From positions 124,001 through 188,000 of the forward strand of contig NZ_WIOK01000002.1 of NCBI RefSeq assembly GCF_009467825.1: DNA of 64,000 nucleotides, given 5' to 3'. Shown piece by piece: positions 26,271 through 34,200 of the stretch. Each line of letters opens with the position of its first letter. The stretch's first letter is position 1. The position numbers and the translations under genes were made by a program. The notes beneath the pieces were generated by a model that made no database searches, was not told the DNA's origin, and worked only from the letters and a program-made list of their open reading frames with translations. The stretch comes from Cyclobacterium xiamenense (GTDB lineage Bacteria > Bacteroidota > Bacteroidia > Cytophagales > Cyclobacteriaceae).

Positions 26271-27313
26271 AAAAAGTGAAGTTAGCTTTTCAAAAACTGA
26301 TTTTTACGCTGTTGGTATCCTGTGCAACGGAGCCGGTAGAAATGCCCCGAGGTGCCTATGAAGAAGGGGTGCTGGTGATCAATGAAGGGGCATTTGGCGC
26401 CAATGATGGGGAAATTTTCCATTACGAAACCGAAAGTGGGGAAATGGAATCGTCTATTTTTGAAAAGGCGAATGCGCGCCCCTTTGCCGGGTTGATCCAA
26501 AACATGCGGTCCTTTGGAGCCAATAGGTATCTCGTCGCCAATACCGGCAAGGTGGAAATCGTTCGGTCCGATGACTTTGTAAGCGTAGGCGCGGTAAACG
26601 AAGGCCTGATCAATTCCCGGTCCCTGCTTGCTACTGACGGGAAATTATTCATCAGCGATTGGGGTGCCTACGACGAAAACTGGAACAATCCGGAATCGTT
26701 TATTGCCGTGGTTAATGGCTTGGAGGGCGGTTCGGTCAGCAAGAAAATCGCTATTTCCTCCAGGCCAGAAGGAATGACTTTCCTGGGAGACCGGATTTTG
26801 GTAGCCTGCCAGCAGGAACAGCTGATTTCGGTCATAAACCCCGAAAATGAAACCGTAGAAAAGACCGTATCGGTAAGCGGCACGCCTTTTTATTTCTTTA
26901 ACTACGCAAATCGTACCTACCTGTATGCCAACGATGCCGAAAATGTCTACGCGCACCGACTGGATCCGGTGACGTTTGAGGTGGAGGAAACGCAAACGTT
27001 TGGGGTTGTCAACAGCATTTACAATGGCAATTTTGCCTTTACCGGTAGTGGCGAACTAGTTGTCATTAGCAACCAGGCCGATGAAGATGTGGTAGTGAAG
27101 CTTTCTCTAGGTACCGGAACGGTTTCGGAGGCCCGTTTTTATTCGGGAAAAAATTTTTACGGGTTGGGATACGATGAGGCAACGCAAACGCTGTTTATTG
27201 GAGAGCATGCCGGCTGGCAGGGAAACGGCTCAGTACTACGTATCAATTCGGCCGGAGCGTTGATAGACCAATTGCCCGCCGGAAGAGGCCCTAGTGGCTT
27301 TTATTTTCCCTGA
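26267..27313 (+). CDS. BtuG-like beta-propeller lipoprotein
   Basis: A 348-residue lipoprotein (MKKVKLAFQKLIFTLLVSC) with a YncE/DUF5074-type seven-bladed propeller. Blades show repeats such as GVLVINEGAFGANDGEIFHYE, FIAVVNGLEGGSVSKKIAISSRPEGMTFLGDRILVAC and ISVINPENETVEKTVSVSGTPFYF. In Bacteroides, BtuG is a propeller lipoprotein that caps BtuB and binds B12 very tightly; position and fold match that role here. The gene starts inside the btuB stop codon (ATGA), so the two are coupled and share the riboswitch. Identity as BtuG is inferred from fold and context. No intrinsic terminator is evident directly after it. Confidence 0.82.
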   Translation: MKKVKLAFQKLIFTLLVSCATEPVEMPRGAYEEGVLVINEGAFGANDGEIFHYETESGEMESSIFEKANARPFAGLIQNMRSFGANRYLVANTGKVEIVRSDDFVSVGAVNEGLINSRSLLATDGKLFISDWGAYDENWNNPESFIAVVNGLEGGSVSKKIAISSRPEGMTFLGDRILVACQQEQLISVINPENETVEKTVSVSGTPFYFFNYANRTYLYANDAENVYAHRLDPVTFEVEETQTFGVVNSIYNGNFAFTGSGELVVISNQADEDVVVKLSLGTGTVSEARFYSGKNFYGLGYDEATQTLFIGEHAGWQGNGSVLRINSAGALIDQLPAGRGPSGFYFP

Positions 27314-27883
27314 TTTTGAGGGATGATAGGTTAAGTGGTGATGTGATGATTTGATGATGTGGAGTGGCTTAGCCTGCCGTAGCCCGACGGGCTCAAAAAC
27401 CAATGCCCGGTATTGGCGCCACTGCGAGACTTAACATTTAAAAAACGCAGAAACCAGGATGACGGTATTGATTTTTACCTATCTAAAAATCAGCCTATTA
27501 AAAAAATAAAGCGTGATATCAAATCACCTCCCCCCTTTCTCCCACTCCTGTTTTCAGGAGTGGGAGAAAGGGGGTGGTAAAAATACGTCATCGGTAGGAT
27601 GTATTTTGGGATAAAGGATGAACGCCTCGCTCGTTGCACCCGCGGAAGTCTGTCGGTGAACGTTGGCGGTACGCGTTTTCTATTCGACAGGCTTCGGCAC
27701 CAGTAACGGTTAGTGATGATCCAACCGATTGACGGTTTGTTAAAAAATGTTAATTTCTCGATTTGGGTCTTGCGTAAAATCTGCTTCTCGCATAAAATTG
27801 TCTCCGCAATTCTTGAAGTTATCTCAAGGTAAATAGGCTTGGATTTTACGTCAATGGTTTAATTCATAATTTCACTTATTTAT
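27314..27883. other. Gene-free stretch with palindromic elements
   Basis: About 570 bases without a gene between the btuG-like gene and the NEW3 protein gene. It contains a small GC-rich hairpin near 27373-27391, the word GTGATATCAAATCAC near 27513, and a striking 20-bp hairpin at 27531-27574 (separate entry). The last 100 bases are AT-rich and probably hold the promoter of the NEW3-ABC operon. Confidence 0.4.
27531..27574. repeat. Perfect 20-bp inverted repeat with TTTT loop
   Basis: The left arm (27531-27550, starting CCCCCTTTCT) and right arm (27555-27574) are perfectly complementary over 20 bp with a 4-base TTTT loop. No T run follows on either strand, so it does not look like an ordinary terminator. 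It is more like a mobile miniature hairpin or a strong RNA-processing structure. Confidence 0.75.
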
Positions 27884-28741
27884 ATGAACTCCGCAGGTAA
27901 TTTTAACAGAAAGAGCTCCTCTCGGGGCGTGTATTGTTTGTTTGCTTTTCTAGTTGTTTTTGTATTTCTACTTCCCTTAAAGGTCCCGGCTCAAGATTCA
28001 CGGGACGGGTCGTCGTTTACCGCAAGTCTTCTTAACATAGAAGCCCCGGTCAATGAAACCTTTCGTTATCAGGCCACGCTCACGAACAATTCCGATCAAG
28101 CGCGGATATACCAATTAAGCGCAGAGATGCCCGAAGGCTGGCGGGTTGCTTTTAAGGCGAGGGGCAGTCAAATCACTTCGCTAAATGTGGAGCCGGGAAG
28201 AACGGAAAGCCTCACCATCGAAATACGACCGGCCTATGGGGCAGCTCCTTCGACCTACCCCGTACCCGTGCAGGCCCGCGCAGCTAATGAGACCCTTTCA
28301 CTAGACCTGGAAGCGGTAGTAGAAGGATCCCATGAAATGGAGCTCACCACTCCTACGGGGCGCTTGAGTGGTGAAATTACAGAGGGAGAAAAAGCCGAAA
28401 TACTTCTCCAGGTAAAAAATACTGGCTCGCTGGCCTTGAATGACATTACTTTCTCCTCGCAGACCCCTCCAAATTGGCAGGCCACCTTTTCTCCCGCTGA
28501 GATCCAGCAGTTGGATCCCGGCGAGACCATGGACGTGATCGCAATGCTGTCCGTTCCCGATAAAACCCTGGCAGGGGATTACGTCAGTAAATTTACTGCC
28601 AAAAACGCTCCAAGTACGAGTACCGCGACCTTTCGAATGACGGTCAAAACCTCCATGTTGTCTGGCTGGGTAGGTATACTCGTGATTTTGCTGGCGATCG
28701 GTTTTGTATTTTACCTCATCCGAAAATTTGGTAGGAGATAA
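27884..28741 (+). CDS. NEW3-domain exported membrane protein
   Basis: A 285-residue protein with a signal peptide (GVYCLFAFLVVFVFLLPLKVPAQ), two NEW3-type immunoglobulin-like domains (about residues 50-145, with NSDQARIYQLSAEMPEGWRVAFKA and VEPGRTESLTIEIRP; and about 160-255, with EKAEILLQVKNTGSLALNDITFSSQTPPNWQATFSP and LDPGETMDVIAMLSVP), and one C-terminal membrane helix (GWVGILVILLAIGFVFYLIRK). The extracytoplasmic domains are anchored in the inner membrane. Together with the ABC ATPase (9 bases downstream) and permease it forms a three-gene operon of a type seen elsewhere in bacteria, in which the NEW3 protein may be the accessory domain of an export or membrane-remodelling ABC-2 transporter. 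The substrate is unknown. Confidence 0.82.
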   Translation: MNSAGNFNRKSSSRGVYCLFAFLVVFVFLLPLKVPAQDSRDGSSFTASLLNIEAPVNETFRYQATLTNNSDQARIYQLSAEMPEGWRVAFKARGSQITSLNVEPGRTESLTIEIRPAYGAAPSTYPVPVQARAANETLSLDLEAVVEGSHEMELTTPTGRLSGEITEGEKAEILLQVKNTGSLALNDITFSSQTPPNWQATFSPAEIQQLDPGETMDVIAMLSVPDKTLAGDYVSKFTAKNAPSTSTATFRMTVKTSMLSGWVGILVILLAIGFVFYLIRKFGRR

Positions 28742-28749
28742 GCAACGTT

Positions 28750-29706
28750 ATGGCTAACCCAATCATAGAGTTGAATCGCCTGACAAAAAAGTATGGCGAA
28801 TTCAAAGCAGTGAATGAATTGGATCTTACGGTATACAAAGGGGAAATATTTGGATTATTGGGCCCCAATGGAGCCGGAAAGACGACGACCATCCTTATGA
28901 TGATGGGGCTAACGGAGCCCAGTTCCGGCACGGCCCGTGTTTGCGGATTTAATGCTACCAAGGACGCCCTATCGGTCAAGCGGCTTGTAGGGTACATGCC
29001 GGATAGTGTCGGCTTTTACGATACGATGACGGCCCTCGAAAACCTGATGTACATAGGGGAACTGAATGGAATTCCACGATCCGAAGTGGAAGAACGGGCC
29101 CTTGCCACCCTGGAATTGGTAGGGCTGTCCGGTGAGGCCATCCATAAGAAGACTGCCGCCTATTCCCGAGGAATGAAACAGCGCCTGGGATTGGCAGAAG
29201 TGCTTATCAAAGATCCAGAAGTCATTATTTTGGATGAACCCACGCTGGGAATCGATCCAAGCGGTGTAAAGGAATTCCTCGGGCTCATTTTGCGATTGAG
29301 TCGCGAGAAGGGGCTGACTGTTTTGCTTTCGTCCCACCACCTCCATCAGGTGCAGCAAGTTTGTGACCGGGTAGGCATTTTTGTTAAGGGAGAATTGCTG
29401 GCTGAAGGTACCATCGATACGCTTTCCAACCGGATTTTTGCTGAAAAATCCTACGAGGTCCATGTCAGCCTGGAAAACGCCATCGTTCTTCCCTGGAAAG
29501 ATGAGACAGAAATGCGCCAACTGGAGGCTGTGCAACAGGTTCGCGTACAAGGGCAGGTGATCGAGGTGACGAGTAGCAAAGACCTGACCCCCGCTATCGT
29601 TCGGTTCTTTGTACACAAAGGCTATGACGTTTCCGGTGTCCAGAAAAAGGAGTATGGATTGGAGGAAATTTACGAAAAGTATTTTGAGAAAAACCTAACT
29701 GAATAA
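28750..29706 (+). CDS. ABC-2 type transporter ATP-binding protein
   Basis: A 318-residue ATPase of the drug/antibiotic exporter (CcmA/NosF-like) class. Walker A is LLGPNGAGKTTT, the signature region AAYSRGMKQRLGLAEVL, Walker B EVIILDEPTLGIDPSG, and the switch His is in LSSHHLHQVQQVCDRVGI. The C-terminal 90 residues (from about LSNRIFAEKSYEVHV) form the extra domain common in exporter ATPases. It lies between the NEW3 protein and the permease, with gaps of 8 and 7 bases. It powers the adjacent ABC-2 permease; the cargo is unknown. Gene order resembles nosDFY-like clusters, but no copper or nitrous oxide gene is present. Confidence 0.9.
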   Translation: MANPIIELNRLTKKYGEFKAVNELDLTVYKGEIFGLLGPNGAGKTTTILMMMGLTEPSSGTARVCGFNATKDALSVKRLVGYMPDSVGFYDTMTALENLMYIGELNGIPRSEVEERALATLELVGLSGEAIHKKTAAYSRGMKQRLGLAEVLIKDPEVIILDEPTLGIDPSGVKEFLGLILRLSREKGLTVLLSSHHLHQVQQVCDRVGIFVKGELLAEGTIDTLSNRIFAEKSYEVHVSLENAIVLPWKDETEMRQLEAVQQVRVQGQVIEVTSSKDLTPAIVRFFVHKGYDVSGVQKKEYGLEEIYEKYFEKNLTE

Positions 29707-29713
29707 AAGATCA

Positions 29714-30706
29714 ATGAAAGCAATCAGGGATCTCGTTGACAGTCATTCTTCTACAACGACAGAAACCCGCCCCCATCCCTTCTGGGTGATGGTACGAAAA
29801 GAAATTTCGGGTCATATTCGCAGCTGGCGGTTTTTGGTACTGCTGCTGCTCATTCTCCTGACCTTTTGGGGCAGCATCTCGGTGGCCATGAGTACTATAC
29901 GCGAGGTGGTGAACAATGCAAAGGATCCGGATCGGTTGTTCCTGTACCTGAAGTTGCTTACCACCACCGAAGGCACACTGCCACCATTCCATGTATTTCT
30001 GAATTTTCTGGGCCCCATCGTGGGTATCAGCCTTGGGTTTGATGCAATCAATTCCGAGCAGCAAAATGGAACATTGACCCGCATCATGGCGCAGCCCGTG
30101 TACCGGGATAATTTGCTCTTGTCGAAATTTGTCAGTGCGCTGACACTTGTTGGGAGCTTATTACTGACGCTCTCCCTATTGATGGTCGGCGGGGGCATCC
30201 TGATCACCGGAGTGCTCATCGAGGCAGAGGAAGTATTTCGAATCGTTGGTTTTACGATCCTTTGCACGGTTTATGTGGGATTTTGGCTGGGGCTTTCCAT
30301 CTTATTGTCGATCCTTTTCAAACAGGCTTCCACCTCCGCACTGACGGCAATTGGCATTTGGCTGTTTTTTACCGTATTCTACCAAATCATCATTGACCTG
30401 ATTGTACCGGCCGCCAATGAGTTTTCCGAAACGGATGTGATTCGGTATAACCGACAGGTTTTAAACCTGTTGCGCCTCTCGCCCAGTCAGCTTTTTACCG
30501 ATGCGACGACCACCTTATTGATGCCATCTGTAAGGAGTCTGGGGCCGATCACAATGGAACAGATGGCCGGCGCGATCCCCTCGCCACTTCCGTTGCGGGA
30601 CAGTTTGATGATCGTATGGCCGCAGCTCAGTGGCCTGATCGCTGCCACGACGATGTGTTTTGCAGCTTCGTATTACCTGTTTATGCGCCGGGAAATACGG
30701 GGGTAG
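29714..30706 (+). CDS. ABC-2 type transporter permease
   Basis: A 330-residue membrane protein of the ABC2_membrane family with about six helices. It has an N-terminal cytosolic part (HPFWVMVRKEISGHIRSWRF), a first helix (FLVLLLLILLTFWGSISVAM), a long extracytoplasmic loop (NNAKDPDRLFLYLKLLTTTEGTLPPFHVFLNFL), the characteristic GISLGFDAINSEQQNGTLTRIMAQPVYRDNLLLSKF segment, and further helices to the C-terminus. It forms the channel of the exporter with the preceding ATPase. A weak hairpin (30715-30736) follows the stop codon. Confidence 0.88.
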   Translation: MKAIRDLVDSHSSTTTETRPHPFWVMVRKEISGHIRSWRFLVLLLLILLTFWGSISVAMSTIREVVNNAKDPDRLFLYLKLLTTTEGTLPPFHVFLNFLGPIVGISLGFDAINSEQQNGTLTRIMAQPVYRDNLLLSKFVSALTLVGSLLLTLSLLMVGGGILITGVLIEAEEVFRIVGFTILCTVYVGFWLGLSILLSILFKQASTSALTAIGIWLFFTVFYQIIIDLIVPAANEFSETDVIRYNRQVLNLLRLSPSQLFTDATTTLLMPSVRSLGPITMEQMAGAIPSPLPLRDSLMIVWPQLSGLIAATTMCFAASYYLFMRREIRG

Positions 30707-30714
30707 TTCTGAAT

Positions 30715-30736
30715 GTAGGGATCTACAGGTCCCTAC
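30715..30736 (+). terminator. Possible terminator after the NEW3-ABC operon
   Basis: GTAGGGA (30715-30721) pairs with TCCCTAC (30730-30736) over 7 bp with an 8-base loop. The T run (TTTTTTTT) comes only about 10 bases later, so termination efficiency is doubtful. Confidence 0.45.
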
Positions 30737-30782
30737 TTATAACGAGTTTTTTTTGGGATTTGTCTGCGGGATAAAAAAAATG

Positions 30783-30898
30783 CACCACAGATTAGCACAG
30801 ATGCATCACAGAAAGCAGGACAAATTATGCAGTTAAGTAGCTGACTCAGTTATTTTAAATTCGAAAAAAATCTGTAAAACTTGTGCGAATCTGTGGTG
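30783..30898. repeat. 116-bp repeat unit with 11-bp terminal inverted repeats
   Basis: The unit begins CACCACAGATT (30783-30793) and ends AATCTGTGGTG (30888-30898), a perfect 11-bp terminal inverted repeat. Inside are CACAGATtAGCaCAGAT-type words and the block CAGTTATTTTAAAT. A diverged second copy follows directly at about 30908-31025. It encodes nothing and resembles the non-coding ACAGATTAGCACAGAT repeats scattered through many Bacteroidota genomes. Confidence 0.65.
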
Positions 30899-30907
30899 AA
30901 AAAGGGA

Positions 30908-31025
30908 CCACCACAGATAGCACAGATTAGCGCAGATATATCGCGGAAAACAGGTCGAATTATCGGATTAACTAGCGAATCCAGTTATTTTAAATCCGAA
31001 AAATAATCGGTGTGAAGTTGTGGCG
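30908..31025. repeat. Second, diverged copy of the 116-bp repeat
   Basis: Starts CCACCACAGATAGCACAGAT and runs to the GTTGTGGCG stretch near 31017-31025. It shares with the first copy CACAGATTAGCxCAGAT, the middle block CAGTTATTTTAAATyCGAAAAA and a degraded right end (TTGTGGCG in place of CTGTGGTG). The two copies are in the same orientation and nearly adjacent. No gene lies in 30707-31099. Confidence 0.55.
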
Positions 31026-31099
31026 AAAAAAGTTGTCTTTGTGTCACCTTTGGACCTCTGTGACGCCATTTTTCGAAAAAACGGGCTTTTTAATACTTT

Positions 31100-31696
31100 T
31101 CAAAACCAATATCCCAAGCGATACACCACATTATTGAATGTGATTTTATCTTTTGCAAAATAGCTCCAGTCTTCCGGGCGACTGGGATCGGGCATTGGGA
31201 CCATGGGATTGGCAGTGGTGAGGTGGTAGATTTGCCGTTTATAGGACAGGCTGATGGTCCAAAAATTGGTCCGTTTCGTTTTTAAGCGCAGCCCGATACT
31301 GCCCTGCCCCATAAAACCCCCGTCTTGCCAGCGGTGTTCGTTCCATTCGGTGACCACTGTGGGTTCCAGAATCGTGGACCCGTACCCCAAATCCAGGGCT
31401 CCGTATACCTGCCAGGTATCTTGGGGATTGGCTACTGTTCGCCAGCTCATGGCCACCGGCACCACGGAAAGGCCGCCGTATTGGTCCAGGCCGGTCAGGA
31501 ACCCAAACGCGTGCCTCTCCGAAAGCAGAAAGCCATTGAAAGTTTGGAAGGTGAAATTGGTGCGCGTCCCAAACTCATCCCTCCCGCTCAGCATACCCAT
31601 TTCGGAATGATGGGTAAAAGGTAAGGCCTGTCCCCAGCTGTTAAAAGGACAGGCCAAATAGAGGGTTGCTGCAAAAATGGTATAAATGACCTTCAT
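31100..31696 (-). CDS. Hypothetical exported beta-barrel-like protein
   Basis: A 198-residue protein with a signal peptide (MKVIYTIFAATLYLACPFNSWGQ) and a series of amphipathic strands with aromatic ends, finishing in a terminal Phe (VVYRLGYWF), which is characteristic of small outer-membrane barrels. Examples of strands are TNFTFQTFNGFLLS, HAFGFLTGLDQYGG, WQVYGALDLGYG, FMGQGSIGLRLK and FWTISLSYKRQIYHL. Family not identified. It directly abuts the LVIVD gene on the same strand (its ATG follows the LVIVD stop without a gap), so the two are co-transcribed and may act together at the outer membrane. Confidence 0.65.
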   Translation of the reverse strand: MKVIYTIFAATLYLACPFNSWGQALPFTHHSEMGMLSGRDEFGTRTNFTFQTFNGFLLSERHAFGFLTGLDQYGGLSVVPVAMSWRTVANPQDTWQVYGALDLGYGSTILEPTVVTEWNEHRWQDGGFMGQGSIGLRLKTKRTNFWTISLSYKRQIYHLTTANPMVPMPDPSRPEDWSYFAKDKITFNNVVYRLGYWF

Positions 31697-32986
31697 TTAG
31701 CGAAAAGATACATTGATACAGCTTAATTTCTTTAGTTTTTCCGGGTCGGAATAGTCAAACTGACAAACCCCATCCGGGCCAATTACGATTAACGATTTGG
31801 GTCCGGGGATGATGTCTATGGCAGCAAAATCGTCCAGATGCTCCAATTGATTGCTGGCGATTTCCAAAACATCTGCCACGTTAAAACTCTTCAATCCGTG
31901 TTCACCCTCTGCAAGGTACAAATAATCTCCCAAAAGGCCCAGCCCATGCGGATTATCCATGGGGTAGGATTTAATCAACCGCGGTTTGTACAGGTCGGTG
32001 ATGTCCAGCACATGCAGTTCATCTACACCCATGCGACACATTGCCCCGCTTCGAAGGGTGACAAAGGCATGGGTATCGTTGACGACCACCGGATCGCAGG
32101 AAGTGACGTGCTCGTACACCGCCATTTTCTTCGGGTCGGAGGGAATGCTCGCATCGTAAATGTGCATGCCGGTCATGGAACCGATAAATAAATTTCCTTT
32201 AAACGGAAAGATGGTCTCAATGCCCCAACCCAGGTTGATGTTTTTCAGGTACTGCGGGTCGGTAGGGTCTTCCACGTTGAAGACGCGAAGGTCGTAGTCG
32301 TCTACCGTGTACAGGTGGCCCGACAATAAGGTGAAGCGAGCCATGGAGCCACCCTGCCCGTAATTTTGTCCACCTCCTCTGCTGGCATCGCTGCTAACCG
32401 CAGCCATGGACTCAAAGGCCATAAAGTCGGTCCGAAAAGCTGGCCTGCCCCAACTGGACCACATCATATTGGGATCCGTAGACGTGATCAACGTATCCTT
32501 ATACGTGACAATGGTACCGGTTTCCTCGTTGGAATACAGGTTTGGGAACACGTCTTCCTCTCTTTTGACCAATTCAATGTCCTGCGGATCGGAGATATCA
32601 AACGCCAATAGGTCTACGTAATTATCGGCGTACAGAATGTGATCGTTGATAGCCAAATCTCCCGTTCCCGGAATATTGATAAAATTCAGATTACGCGGGC
32701 TGGCAGGGTCGGTGTTGTCCAGGATGTGAATCCCTTTGCCGGGCTCAGATACAAACAGGTAGTCCCCGAAAATGTAGATTTTACCGGGATTATCCAGTGG
32801 CTTGGGCGGTTCGATGATGATGTCTGCTTCACGGAAGGCATTTACTTGCAAGAATACCGGCACCTGTGTTTGGTAGGTGTAGCTGGATTCCAATTGGTCT
32901 TCGCAGGAAGGGAAGAACACGAGCAGCATTGCCGAAAATACGAGCGGAAGGCTTTGTCTGAGTTTTTTTTGTACGTGTGTTTTCAT
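31697..32986 (-). CDS. LVIVD-repeat surface lipoprotein
   Basis: A 429-residue lipoprotein (SLPLVFSAMLLVFFPSCEDQ) with LVIVD-type propeller repeats. Characteristic motifs are PGKGIHILDNTDPASPRNLNFINIPGTGDLAINDHILYADNYVDLLAFDISDPQDIELV, here read in parts: DNTDPASPRNLNFI, DLLAFDISDPQDI, LRVFNVEDPTDPQYLKNI, MHIYDASIPSDPKKMAVY and LHVLDITDLYKPRLI. The ATG at 32986 is chosen because it directly precedes the signal peptide; two in-frame ATGs further up add a basic segment. The family is common in Bacteroidota, faces the periplasm or surface, and has no defined activity. It is the upstream gene of the pair with the barrel-like protein. Confidence 0.8.
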   Translation of the reverse strand: MKTHVQKKLRQSLPLVFSAMLLVFFPSCEDQLESSYTYQTQVPVFLQVNAFREADIIIEPPKPLDNPGKIYIFGDYLFVSEPGKGIHILDNTDPASPRNLNFINIPGTGDLAINDHILYADNYVDLLAFDISDPQDIELVKREEDVFPNLYSNEETGTIVTYKDTLITSTDPNMMWSSWGRPAFRTDFMAFESMAAVSSDASRGGGQNYGQGGSMARFTLLSGHLYTVDDYDLRVFNVEDPTDPQYLKNINLGWGIETIFPFKGNLFIGSMTGMHIYDASIPSDPKKMAVYEHVTSCDPVVVNDTHAFVTLRSGAMCRMGVDELHVLDITDLYKPRLIKSYPMDNPHGLGLLGDYLYLAEGEHGLKSFNVADVLEIASNQLEHLDDFAAIDIIPGPKSLIVIGPDGVCQFDYSDPEKLKKLSCINVSFR

Positions 32987-33104
32987 GGCCATTGGGAACA
33001 AATTTGAAAAGGTTTTCGGGGACATCTTGATCAGATGCTTTTCCCTGAGACGCAACTCATTGGAAAAGTGCGACACCAGGAGCTCACTTTTTTTTAGTAA
33101 TGGT

Positions 33105-33521
33105 TTACTGGTCCAGGTTTTTTTCCATGACCCGTTCAAATCCTTCCAGAAAATCGATGTATTTTTTCACGATGTTTTCCGTCAGGGAACCCAGGTAGTC
33201 CCCGGGATACAGGGGGTTGTATTTGATGCGGCAAATAATCATGTCCAACCACCCCTGTCCGTCGTCGATCAGGTTTGCGTGAAAAGCTTCCACCGTGGCG
33301 TCCCGGGACCCGGAAAAGGGTGGTTTCCCCTGTTTTCTAAAATAGGCCGCAATGGTTTCCAGGGCCGCGTCATGGGCTTTTTCAAAAGATTTCACGATTT
33401 CGGCGCGCGTCCGGTCGTCCATACCGTGACTTTTGCCTTCCTGTACCACATCCCGCAAATCATTGAGCTGTTCGACAAATTCGGTGTAGCAATTTTCGCA
33501 ATCCAATTCCTTTCGTTTCAT
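33105..33521 (-). CDS. HI0074-like HEPN protein (nucleotidyltransferase partner fold)
   Basis: A 138-residue four-helix protein resembling the HI0074/nucleotidyltransferase substrate-binding family. It has the N-terminal coiled helices (YTEFVEQLNDLRDVVQEG), then EIVKSFEKAHDAALETIAAYFRKQG (compare the usual FEFTYELAWKTLKDYL), the SGSRDATVEAFHANLIDDGQGWLDMI block (compare SPRDVIREAFKAGLI..W), and a final helix. Where active HEPN members have Arg-x4-His-x-Tyr, this protein reads RIKYNPLY, so the His is replaced by Pro. No MNT-type nucleotidyltransferase gene is beside it. It may be a regulator or a degenerate remnant. The family call is moderate. Confidence 0.6.
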   Translation of the reverse strand: MKRKELDCENCYTEFVEQLNDLRDVVQEGKSHGMDDRTRAEIVKSFEKAHDAALETIAAYFRKQGKPPFSGSRDATVEAFHANLIDDGQGWLDMIICRIKYNPLYPGDYLGSLTENIVKKYIDFLEGFERVMEKNLDQ

Positions 33522-33589
33522 GAGCGTTCCGTTTACAGCGGTAGAAGTCAATGTACCAATTACCGATCGAAATCGGAATAGTTAGGTGA

Positions 33590-34165
33590 TTATTTTTTTA
33601 CCCGGTCTGGGTTTTCGCTAAGGAAGGATTTCCAGCCCGCGCTTCGTCCCCGGGTCTGAATCCGGCCCTCGTGGAAGTGGTGGCAAAGCGCCACCGCCAA
33701 TGCATCGGTGGCATCCAGCAATTGGGGCAATTCCTTCAGGTTTAGCAGGGTTTTCAGCATTTCTGCTACCTGCTCCTTGGAGGCATTGCCGTTTCCCGTG
33801 ACCGATTGTTTCACTTTCTTTGGCGAATATTCGGTAATGGCTATTTCTTTGGCCAGCGCCGCCGCCATGGCCACTCCCTGTGCCCTGCCCAGTTTGAGCA
33901 TGGATTGTACGTTTTGCCCGTAAAAGGGGGCTTCGAGTGCTACGGCATCCGGCGAAAATTCCTCCAATATGCCGCTTATTTTGTCGAATATTTTTTTCAA
34001 CTTCAAGGCATGATCGCTGTATTTTTTCAAATGAATGACACCAAATTGGAGGACTGAATAGCTATTGCCTGTTACCAGTAACAACCCGTAGCCCATGACC
34101 GTGGTGCCCGGATCAATGCCCAAAATTATTTTTTCCTTCTGCTGATTTTTCGCTTCTTTACCCAT
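33590..34165 (-). CDS. ruvC: Crossover junction endodeoxyribonuclease RuvC
   Basis: A 191-residue Holliday junction resolvase of normal length. The four acidic residues are visible: Asp in ILGIDPGTTVMGYGLL, Glu in AVALEAPFYGQNV, and the Asp pair in LLDATDALAVALCHH. QSMLKLGRAQGVAMAAA and SPKKVKQSVTGNGNASKEQV are also family hallmarks. It cuts four-way junctions during recombination together with RuvAB, which are not in this window. It is divergent from the glycosyltransferase gene, with a 35-base gap that must hold both promoters. Confidence 0.97.
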   Translation of the reverse strand: MGKEAKNQQKEKIILGIDPGTTVMGYGLLLVTGNSYSVLQFGVIHLKKYSDHALKLKKIFDKISGILEEFSPDAVALEAPFYGQNVQSMLKLGRAQGVAMAAALAKEIAITEYSPKKVKQSVTGNGNASKEQVAEMLKTLLNLKELPQLLDATDALAVALCHHFHEGRIQTRGRSAGWKSFLSENPDRVKK

Positions 34166-34200
34166 CGGTGCAATTTACGACAATTCTTTCAAAGCAGGAC

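Noticed and set aside
30783-31025. Possible insertion sequence because of terminal inverted repeats
   Set aside because: The elements are too short (about 116 bp each) and contain no transposase frame; they are kept as non-coding repeats.
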